A stretch of DNA of 11,850 bases from Synergistaceae bacterium (lineage in GTDB: Bacteria; Synergistota; Synergistia; Synergistales; Thermovirgaceae). The first letter of the stretch is position 1. Each line of letters begins with the position of its first letter. Of the stretch, positions 6,265 through 11,850 are shown piece by piece. The position numbers and the translations under genes are program-made. The notes below the pieces were generated by a model. That model made no database searches. It saw only the letters and a list, made by a program, of their open reading frames with translations, and was not told where the DNA came from. The stretch lies in contig DMCT01000158.1 of NCBI GenBank assembly GCA_003446665.1, positions 1-11,850 of the forward strand, read 5' to 3'.

Positions 6265-7725
6265 GTTTGCTCTTTCAATGAAATCCACCACCAAATGCAT
6301 GACGCCTGTCTCAAACCTCCCCTTTTTCATCAACCATTCCGCGTCAGCGAAAAGCCCAGGGAACCTTGCTACCATCATCATCTTTATGCTTTTCAAATCA
6401 ATTCGTTCTCCTCCTAACAACTTGCCGAGAACCTCGTAAACCCTGGCTCGCTGGAAATTCTGATCCTGCTCACTTTTGCCACCGAGACCCAAGAGCGTTC
6501 GAACCGTGGAGCGTATTGCAGTATCCAGCGCACCGGCTTCGGTGTTTTCCTTGGAAAAGGGCGAGAAAGATTTCAGCGATTCCTGCCAGAGCGATTCCAG
6601 TCGTTTCAGTCGCGATGGGGGGACATCTTCAACGAGGGCATGTACCTGTTCCTGCGCCTGATTTTTGCTCCAGAAAAGAAAGTGTAAAACAAGGCCCTCG
6701 CCTTGTTTTGCCAGGTGAGAAAAGAGTTTTTCCTCGACCTTTATGCCATTGCGTAAAAATTCTTCCGTAGCTCTGCCCACCTTCTCCACGGACCGACTAC
6801 CAAGCGTCAATTCCGGCACTATGTATATCCTGGTATTGGGAATGGTTCGCGTATCAGTAAACCTGAGATCCAATATGCCCTTTCCCTTGGAAATCGACGA
6901 AAAACACTGCTGGCATAACGGGAAAACCTTGGCCCTCGAAGAAGTCTCGTCGTTACCGGGCAGAAAACTCTTTTTATCAAACGTCGCGAACTTGAATACC
7001 CTATCCAGGTTCGTCGCGTTTTCTTCCGAGGCTCCACAAAAGGCGCAATTTACCGGTCGGGAAACAGAGGCTCTGCTGGCTAGCTTCTTTTTAAAATAAG
7101 AGACAAATGCCGGGACTTCCCCAGGATACAAAAAACGACCTTCATGCTCGATCCCGAAAAGCAAAAGATATGACCTTTTAGTGTCGGTCCATTTCGCGCA
7201 TATATCATTTACTAGAGCTTCTAAGCATTCCATTATCAGTTCAACGCTTCCGTTCGAAAAAACCTGCAATTTCTCGAATTCTTCGAGCGTCGTCCGCTTC
7301 AGCTTGTAAAACCTGGTTTCGGTATTGTTTTTCCAATCACCATTTTCGCCAATCAGCTCTTTTCGGTTTTCTTTTTGGGGGGAACCGAGCTTGTAGAGTG
7401 GAGAAAAGGACCACTGCGTATTAGACCCCGGTTTGTCCTTGTATAGATACTTGCGCTTTTTCTCCTGTATAGACCCGTCGCCCGCCAGAAAATCGACAAG
7501 GTCGATTTTCTCAACATCAAAAATTTCCAATGTATCAGCCCAGGGATTCCGTGCTTTCAACCAGACACGAATAACCCTGCCGTTCCTTTCTTCATAGGAT
7601 TTGTCGTTTTCAGAAAAATAAGGCAGGGGTAAAGAAAGGAAACTGTCGATTTCCTCCCACTCGGGAGAACCTCCGGCGCCAGTTTCAATTCTTCCCATAT
7701 CATAAACGGCTTTAAGAAAACCCAT
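6256..7725 (-). CDS. cas8b: Cascade large subunit Cas8b (TM1802/Csh1-like), lacking the usual C-terminal part
   Basis: Cas8b is the large Cascade subunit that recognises the PAM and helps recruit Cas3. This protein has 489 residues. It opens with MGFLKAVYDMGRI, and two CxxC pairs, Cys227/Cys230 (NCAFCG) and Cys271/Cys274 (LCQQC), form a likely zinc site typical of the TM1802/Csh1 group. TM1802-type proteins are usually, as I recall, about 550-650 residues. Here the last part is encoded by the next gene, and the two add up to about 630. The ATG at 7725 has GGAGGGGG 8 nt upstream, inside the end of cas6, 3 nt after the cas6 stop. The family is highly divergent, so the call rests on the zinc motif, the size and the position between cas6 and cas7. 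Confidence 0.88.
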   Translation of the reverse strand: MGFLKAVYDMGRIETGAGGSPEWEEIDSFLSLPLPYFSENDKSYEERNGRVIRVWLKARNPWADTLEIFDVEKIDLVDFLAGDGSIQEKKRKYLYKDKPGSNTQWSFSPLYKLGSPQKENRKELIGENGDWKNNTETRFYKLKRTTLEEFEKLQVFSNGSVELIMECLEALVNDICAKWTDTKRSYLLLFGIEHEGRFLYPGEVPAFVSYFKKKLASRASVSRPVNCAFCGASEENATNLDRVFKFATFDKKSFLPGNDETSSRAKVFPLCQQCFSSISKGKGILDLRFTDTRTIPNTRIYIVPELTLGSRSVEKVGRATEEFLRNGIKVEEKLFSHLAKQGEGLVLHFLFWSKNQAQEQVHALVEDVPPSRLKRLESLWQESLKSFSPFSKENTEAGALDTAIRSTVRTLLGLGGKSEQDQNFQRARVYEVLGKLLGGERIDLKSIKMMMVARFPGLFADAEWLMKKGRFETGVMHLVVDFIERANRR

Positions 7726-7728
7726 GTA

Positions 7729-8502
7729 TTACGCCCCCTCCGGTTCGTCTTTACCCTTGATCGGAGTCACGCACCCCCACCCCGAACTGTTTTTCGCTCC
7801 CAAGCCTGCGTCAATCGCAACGGAAAGAAGCTCCTTCGGCCCTGTAAGATGGAAATTTCCCCACCAACCCTTTATAGGTCTCGGATCATCAGCCCTGAAT
7901 AAAGCCACCTGCAATCTAGGCTTACCAATTGGTTTAATTACCACTTTGCTTTCGGGTAAATTCTCTTCGGGAAACACCAAGCTGAACTTCTTCACGAGGT
8001 TGTTGTGAATCTGTTCTTTGAACTCTTCTTCGAAAGGAGAATAATAGACCGTATAAGGAGTCCCATCCTTCTTGTACATAGTCGAATAGCACGTTATGGG
8101 TGACAAGGTCTTGATTTGCATGTCCCCGGAAGGTTCAGGTTCTTTAAGCACTTTAACTGCATTGCAAATGAGATTGTTGTTCCCCAAACGCAATCGTTCC
8201 TTATTTAAGGCTCCACTCGCCAGATCTTCCAAAACCGGAGTCAACGGTGAAGAAAGAACTAATTTGACCGGGCTTTGGAAAACGATTTGCTTTTCCTCTA
8301 TCCTGTTTTTCTTGCCTACAAGCCATGAGAAGGTGAACAATTTGAACGTTCTGTTTTGATATTGATATCCGGAGTCGTGCAAAAATTGGGCTCTCTCGGG
8401 GGAAAAGATGCTATACACAAAACTTTGGAGGATGTTTAAATTTATTCTAGGCAAAAACACCTCATTTACGCCTATGGCGCTTAATATTATTTCTACCTTC
8501 AT
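7729..8502 (-). CDS. cas6: crRNA-processing endoribonuclease Cas6
   Basis: Cas6 cuts the precursor CRISPR RNA within each repeat to give mature crRNAs. The 257-residue protein shows the double ferredoxin-like pattern of the family. The N-terminal helix has FVYSIF followed by FLHDSGY, where His42 is the probable general base. Near the C-terminus is the glycine-rich loop GLGAKNSSGWGCV (about 233-245), the hallmark of Cas6. The ATG at 8502 has GGGAGG (8507-8512) 4 nt upstream. It is the first gene of the cas operon, and the cas8b start lies 3 nt beyond its stop. The protein looks complete. Expression presumably begins in the gap upstream. Confidence 0.95.
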   Translation of the reverse strand: MKVEIILSAIGVNEVFLPRINLNILQSFVYSIFSPERAQFLHDSGYQYQNRTFKLFTFSWLVGKKNRIEEKQIVFQSPVKLVLSSPLTPVLEDLASGALNKERLRLGNNNLICNAVKVLKEPEPSGDMQIKTLSPITCYSTMYKKDGTPYTVYYSPFEEEFKEQIHNNLVKKFSLVFPEENLPESKVVIKPIGKPRLQVALFRADDPRPIKGWWGNFHLTGPKELLSVAIDAGLGAKNSSGWGCVTPIKGKDEPEGA

Positions 8503-8673
8503 GTTGCCTCCCTGATTTAAACTTTTGGATTATTTAAGCCGGGTACAACAAGGCAACCACGATAATTTTCCAGAATTGCTTTCGCCATTGCAAACAGCTA
8601 CTGATTCATCAGAAACTTTATTATTGAAATATTACCATGAAAACCAACCCAAGAACAATGGCATCCGTGGTTT

Positions 8674-8712
8674 TTATTTAATATGTTGTATTTTCATAAA
8701 AGGAAGTTTCAT
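8674..8712 (-). CDS. Tiny 12-codon ORF with strong ribosome binding site (possible leader peptide)
   Basis: An ATG at 8712 is preceded by AAAGGAG with 5 nt spacing, one of the better ribosome binding sites in the window. It opens a reading frame of only 12 codons (MKLPFMKIQHIK) that ends in TAA. It lies about 170 nt upstream of the cas6 start. The 7-bp inverted repeat 8640-8646/8668-8674 begins at its stop. It could be a leader peptide of an attenuator or the remnant of a lost gene, or it could be chance. The residues show no run of one regulatory amino acid. No function can be assigned. Confidence 0.3.
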   Translation of the reverse strand: MKLPFMKIQHIK

Positions 8713-8824
8713 AGTGTCTCCTTTTGAAGATTAAACCCAATTCCTCAATCTTGACCATCCATTTAAGTGTCCAGCCTGAAATTTTTTATCGCGGCTGATT
8801 CTATTCTTTTGTGCTATTACAGTT

Positions 8825-8868
8825 CCGGCGTCCTGAACAGGCCGGGTTATCTGGCTGTACAACCAGCC
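8825..8868 (-). terminator. Two hairpins just after lipB, possible weak terminator
   Basis: Within 50 nt after the lipB stop two short inverted repeats occur: GGCTG/CAGCC (8853-8857/8864-8868) and CCGGC/GCCGG (8825-8829/8841-8845). In the lipB direction no T-run follows the second hairpin, so a standard intrinsic terminator is doubtful. In the opposite direction the first hairpin is followed by CTTTT at 8868-8872, but no gene reads that way into it. Confidence 0.25.
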
Positions 8869-8870
8869 TT

Positions 8871-9539
8871 TTACAGCATCTTTTCGGGAAGTTCTGTGAA
8901 GTCGGTACCAAAGACCGTTGAGAATTTTTCCCTGACGCTTTTTAAGACCTCCCAGTAATCAACTTCGGGAAGGAAGTCGTCCAGGGAAGCCACGTAAAAT
9001 TCCTTTATTCCGCAGGGGTTGATAAGGTTGAAGTGGTCCTTGTTTACTTTTACGTTAAAGGCAAAACCATGCATGGTGATCCACTTGTGGACCGAAATGC
9101 CTATGGCCGCGATTTTTTTGTCACCGACCCAAACGCCCCTGTATTTGGCCTTTCTTCCCGCCGTTATCCCGTAATCTTCCAGCACCTGGATCACGACCTC
9201 TTCGAGGGAGGTCACGTACCAGGACAGGTCCTTTTTCCACCTGGACAAGTCGAAGATCGGGTAGGCAACGATCTGCCCCGGGCCGTGATAGGTTATGTTG
9301 CCTCCTCTGTCGGTTTCGCAGATTTCTATTCCCGAGGCGCGAAGCGTCTTTTCGTCGGCGAGAAGGTTTTCCCTTCCTCCGGACCTTCCTATGGTAAAAA
9401 CGGGCTTGTGCTGCAAAAGAAGGAGAGTGCCTCTGGCTTCACCAGAGGAAACCCTGCTGAAGGCTTTTTCCTGCAAAGCCAAACCATATTTGTAGCTTAC
9501 CGGCTCTTTCAATATGACTACGAAGCTTTTCCCGCTCAC
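8871..9539 (-). CDS. lipB: Octanoyl-[acyl-carrier protein]:protein N-octanoyltransferase LipB
   Basis: LipB moves octanoate from acyl carrier protein to the lipoyl lysine of E2 and GcvH proteins, the first step of endogenous lipoate synthesis; LipA then adds the sulphurs. The 222-residue protein has the signature RGGNITYHGPGQIVAYP (78-94), the catalytic Lys142 in KKIAAIGISV and the catalytic Cys176 in NPCGI. The length is usual. The start is a GTG at 9539 with GGGGAG 7 nt upstream. It follows the E2 gene by 79 nt, in the same direction, and its substrate protein is likely that E2. No lipA is visible in the window. The catalytic residues are intact. Confidence 0.96.
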   Translation of the reverse strand: MSGKSFVVILKEPVSYKYGLALQEKAFSRVSSGEARGTLLLLQHKPVFTIGRSGGRENLLADEKTLRASGIEICETDRGGNITYHGPGQIVAYPIFDLSRWKKDLSWYVTSLEEVVIQVLEDYGITAGRKAKYRGVWVGDKKIAAIGISVHKWITMHGFAFNVKVNKDHFNLINPCGIKEFYVASLDDFLPEVDYWEVLKSVREKFSTVFGTDFTELPEKML

Positions 9540-9558
9540 GAAAACGCTCCCCTTAACA

Positions 9559-9599
9559 AATGTATAGGGACGAAAGAAAATCTTACGTCCCTATACATT
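9559..9599. repeat. Perfect 14-bp inverted repeat between the E2 gene and lipB
   Basis: AATGTATAGGGACG (9559-9572) and its exact complement CGTCCCTATACATT (9586-9599) flank a 13-nt loop. It sits in the 79-nt gap between the E2 stop and the lipB start, about 10 nt upstream of the lipB ribosome binding site. As RNA it would fold into a strong hairpin. No T-run follows on the minus strand, so it is not a standard terminator. It could be an mRNA-stabilising or attenuating hairpin, a palindromic operator, or a small dispersed repeat. Confidence 0.8.
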
Positions 9600-9618
9600 A
9601 AGTGTTTTCTAAGGTCGT

Positions 9619-10842
9619 TTATTTCAGTGTCGCGAGAAGCAACAGGGGATTTTCAAGCAGTTCTTTTATGCGTTTAAGGAACATCGCTCCCTGGGCACCA
9701 TCGACGATCCTGTGGTCGAAGGTCAAAGACAGGGTCAACATGGGTCTGGGCACTATCTGGTCACACCAGACGCAAGGCCTGTCTTTCATCTCGCCCACCC
9801 CCAGGATGGCGCACTGGGGTGGGTTTATTATGGGGGTAAAGTCCCTGACGGCGAACATGCCGAGGTTGGTTATGGTAAAGGTGCCTCCCGACACGTCATC
9901 GAGGGACAGTCCGCCCGTGCGGGCTTTTTCTATCAGCGAGTCTCCCGCCGCGGCTATTTCGTACAGGTTCTTGCCGCCGGCGTCCTTTACGACGGGAACC
10001 AGCAATGCTTCGTCGGTTGCTACCGCGAGACCTATGTTGATTTCTTCGTGCAGGAGAACTTCATTGCCTTCGAGGCAGGAGTTAAGCATGGGCATCTCTT
10101 TTAGAGCCACGGCGCAGGCTTTTATAAAAATGTAATTGTACGAGAGGTTAAGCCCCCTGGCTTTGAAGGCTTCTTTTAAATCTTCCCTCAGTTTTTTCAT
10201 CGCCCCGCAGTCTACATCTGCGTTTATCGTGACCATGGGAGAGTTTTTCCAGCTCGTGCTCATCCTCTCGGCTATGACCTGGCGTATCTCCGACAAGGGC
10301 ACCCTTTTTGGCACACCAGCCCCGGGTTTAGGCGCCGGTTGGGCGGTAGGGGCTTTCTTTCGGCTTTCAATAAAATCCAGGACATCTTTTTCCACGATCC
10401 TGCCTCCCGGGCCGGTACCTGTAACAATCGAAAGGTCTATGCCGTGTTCTTTCGCTATTTTTTTGGCTATAGGCGTGGCTTTTACGGGCACTTTTTCTCC
10501 CGTTGGTTTGGCCTCTTCCACCTGAGGCGGGGCTTCCTCTTTGGCTTGCTTTTCGGGTTCGGCAGGGGCGGGCGTTTCTTCAAGCAGGTGACTTATATCT
10601 TCGTCGGGCCCTGCAACTACCGCAAGGGCCGTTCCTATCGGCACGTTTACGCCCGGCTGTACCAGGATCTTTCTCAAGACGCCGCTTTCTGTGGCCTCTA
10701 CCTTGTAGGTTATCTTTTCCGTCGCGACTTCCAGGATTACCTCTCCCTTTTCAACCTTGTCACCTTCGGTTTTATGCCATTTGGCGACGGAGCCGGATGT
10801 CATGGTAAGTCCGAGTTTAGGCATTGTGACTACTACTGCCAT
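9619..10842 (-). CDS. Dihydrolipoamide acyltransferase (E2) of a 2-oxoacid or acetoin dehydrogenase complex
   Basis: E2 carries the acyl group on its lipoyl arm and transfers it to CoA. The 407-residue protein has one lipoyl domain (1-80) with the lipoylated Lys43 in EVATEKITYK, and an Ala/Pro/Glu-rich linker (about 88-118). A peripheral subunit-binding domain follows (about 121-160, KATPIAKKIAKEHGIDLS with GTGPGGRIVEKDV), then a second linker, then the catalytic domain (about 178-407) with DHRIVDG containing His377 and Asp381. The ATG at 10842 has a strong AGGAGGTGA (10849-10857). It overlaps the upstream AcoX gene by 26 nt. That neighbour points to an acetoin-type complex (AcoC), but pyruvate or branched-chain substrates are not excluded. 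E1 and E3 genes are not in the window. Confidence 0.93.
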   Translation of the reverse strand: MAVVVTMPKLGLTMTSGSVAKWHKTEGDKVEKGEVILEVATEKITYKVEATESGVLRKILVQPGVNVPIGTALAVVAGPDEDISHLLEETPAPAEPEKQAKEEAPPQVEEAKPTGEKVPVKATPIAKKIAKEHGIDLSIVTGTGPGGRIVEKDVLDFIESRKKAPTAQPAPKPGAGVPKRVPLSEIRQVIAERMSTSWKNSPMVTINADVDCGAMKKLREDLKEAFKARGLNLSYNYIFIKACAVALKEMPMLNSCLEGNEVLLHEEINIGLAVATDEALLVPVVKDAGGKNLYEIAAAGDSLIEKARTGGLSLDDVSGGTFTITNLGMFAVRDFTPIINPPQCAILGVGEMKDRPCVWCDQIVPRPMLTLSLTFDHRIVDGAQGAMFLKRIKELLENPLLLLATLK

Positions 10843-11850
10843 AAAAGCTCACCTCCTCGTCTGCTGCGGGCGACCAGTCTTTATTCTGAACGGCAAGCCA
10901 CATGGTCATTTCTATATCCACGACACGGGGGCCGTTTTCGTTCAGGCGTACCGAAACCTTTTTCCCGGGCAAAACTTCTACCTCTCTCTCTCCGTCCAGC
11001 GCGATTACTGCCGGGCTCAAATCAAAACTTACCTCTTCACCAAGAGAAATTTCGTTAACCTCGAGCACCCGGACGGGTTTTATAAGTCCTGGCGCCACCG
11101 GCGCTGTTACTACGAAACCTTCGTTGGAATCGGACGGCCCCAATAGTATGTGGAGCCCCTTTTCCTGCGGCATGGGCCTGTCGATTACCATGCCGCCTAC
11201 GGAAGACAGCCCTATGTTGCTAGGCTTGGCCTGGGTCAAGACCAGATCCTTGACCTTGTCCATGTCCCATATCGCTTTTGACCCCAAAAATATGTCGTCG
11301 TAAAGAGCGGCGTCCACCAGGGCAAGATCGACGGCTTCGCCGTCTATCATTACATCGAGACGTTTCGCGGGGAAAGTCGCATATTCCAGTGGAACGCGCC
11401 CTGTAGCCACGTAACCGGCAGCCATGCCCGCGATTGTCCCTTCCACCATGCAGGGGAATATGTTGTTTGTCCCTGTGGATACGGACATGAAGGGAACGGA
11501 AACGCTTCCTTTGGCCACGGCCCTGTTGGTACCGTCACCACCTAGCACCACCAGGCAGCGCGCCCCTTCTTCGGCCAACAGCCTGGCGGCCAAAGTAGAA
11601 TCGTCCTGTGTCCCTTCGCAATACATGTCCAGTGGTTCCACACTCATCTTCAGGTGAACGTTTTCCAGGGCCCTGGGAACTATGCCAAAGTAATCGGGCA
11701 TGTAAAGCACCTTATCTACCCCGGCGGCCTCCAATCCCAACAAAATACGCCTTACTATGTTTACTTTTTCAATGTTATCGAATACCGAACCGTGGGCGAC
11801 AAGCCTTCTTATGTCTTTGCCTGAAGCAGGATTGGCTATGATCCCAACCA
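10817..11850 (-). CDS. AcoX-family ATP-NAD kinase-like protein (N-terminus cut by window edge)
   Basis: The frame stays open to the window edge, giving about 343 residues; probably only a few at the N-terminus are missing. The first visible residues, VGIIANPASGKDIRRL, are the usual opening of the AcoX/NAD-kinase-like group, so a TTG at 11743 is not the true start. Further motifs are VVLGGDGTNR and VSTGTNN, the nucleotide-binding and NAD-kinase signatures. AcoX genes accompany acetoin dehydrogenase operons, but their reaction is not firmly known; phosphorylation of NAD or of a small metabolite is inferred from the fold. The 3' end overlaps the E2 gene by 26 nt, so the two are translationally linked. 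The last residues are Ser-rich (GSSSHNA). Confidence 0.88.
   Translation of the reverse strand, partial: VGIIANPASGKDIRRLVAHGSVFDNIEKVNIVRRILLGLEAAGVDKVLYMPDYFGIVPRALENVHLKMSVEPLDMYCEGTQDDSTLAARLLAEEGARCLVVLGGDGTNRAVAKGSVSVPFMSVSTGTNNIFPCMVEGTIAGMAAGYVATGRVPLEYATFPAKRLDVMIDGEAVDLALVDAALYDDIFLGSKAIWDMDKVKDLVLTQAKPSNIGLSSVGGMVIDRPMPQEKGLHILLGPSDSNEGFVVTAPVAPGLIKPVRVLEVNEISLGEEVSFDLSPAVIALDGEREVEVLPGKKVSVRLNENGPRVVDIEMTMWLAVQNKDWSPAADEEVSFYGSSSHNA

Larger units (their letters stand above)
8503..8870. other. Gap of 368 nt between lipB and cas6 without a clear gene
   Basis: This AT-rich stretch separates the metabolic and cas blocks and must hold the cas promoter if cas6 is not read through from lipB. 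I see no strong sigma-70 promoter. A weak candidate on the minus strand is TTGTTC, 18 nt, then TAATAT, in the 8630-8660 region. It also holds two GC-rich hairpins after lipB, a 12-codon ORF with a good ribosome binding site, and a 7-bp inverted repeat AAAACCA/TGGTTTT (8640-8646/8668-8674). A plus-strand open frame crosses it, but it has no start signal. Confidence 0.6.

Noticed and set aside
8525..8734. Plus-strand open frame of about 69 codons in the lipB-cas6 gap
   Set aside because: It begins only with a TTG, has no ribosome binding site and resembles no family I know; it could be chance in AT-rich DNA.
8750..8790. Possible insertion-sequence end near CAGGCTGGACACTTAAATGG (minus strand)
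   Set aside because: No matching second end, target duplication or transposase fragment is visible nearby.
9033..9677. Long plus-strand open frame of 214 codons opposite lipB
   Set aside because: It is a shadow of lipB, whose signature and catalytic residues are intact on the other strand; it has no ribosome binding site and crosses the inverted repeat.
10339..11058. Long plus-strand open frame of 239 codons opposite the E2 gene
   Set aside because: It is an antisense shadow of E2 and AcoX; its Arg/Phe/Leu-rich translation is typical of reversed coding DNA.

Overview
The window holds twelve genes, all on the minus strand, in two blocks. Read in the direction of transcription (from high to low coordinates), a metabolic block (10817-11850, 9619-10842, 8871-9539) encodes an AcoX-family NAD kinase-like protein cut by the window edge, the lipoyl-bearing E2 acyltransferase of a 2-oxoacid/acetoin dehydrogenase complex, and the octanoyltransferase LipB. 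After a 368-nt gap with no clear gene comes a complete CRISPR-Cas type I-B operon: cas6, cas8b (TM1802/Csh1-like), a separate small-subunit gene (cas11b-like), cas7 (Csh2-like), cas5, cas3, cas4, cas1 and cas2. It ends in a leader-like stretch and what looks like the first 20 nt of a CRISPR repeat, cut by the left edge of the window.

The cas genes form one tightly packed unit. Neighbours overlap or lie 2-8 nt apart, except for a 62-nt gap before cas7, which has its own strong ribosome binding site. Cas6 would mature the crRNA. Cas8b, Cas11, Cas7 and Cas5 would form Cascade. Cas3, with fused HD nuclease and helicase, would degrade the target. Cas4, Cas1 and Cas2 would acquire spacers. All key catalytic motifs I looked for are present, so the system looks intact. 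Its least standard feature is that the region which in most TM1802/Csh1 proteins is the C-terminal part of Cas8b is here its own ORF of about 140 codons. That ORF has a near-perfect Shine-Dalgarno overlapping the cas8b stop codon. In many type I-B systems the same small subunit is made by internal initiation inside cas8b.

The host is probably an anaerobic bacterium. The AcoX-E2-LipB set, the I-B cas set and the strong AGGAGGTGA ribosome binding sites fit Synergistota, Thermotogota or Clostridia. Synergistota is my guess from the protein style, but the sequence alone does not prove it. In sampled stretches the metabolic block is richer in GC (about 55%) than the cas block (about 45%), consistent with, but not proof of, acquisition of the cas locus by transfer.

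I did not find an entirely new system. The points most worth following up are the split Cas8b/Cas11, the truncated repeat at the edge, a perfect 14-bp inverted repeat between the E2 gene and lipB, and a 12-codon ORF with a strong ribosome binding site upstream of cas6.
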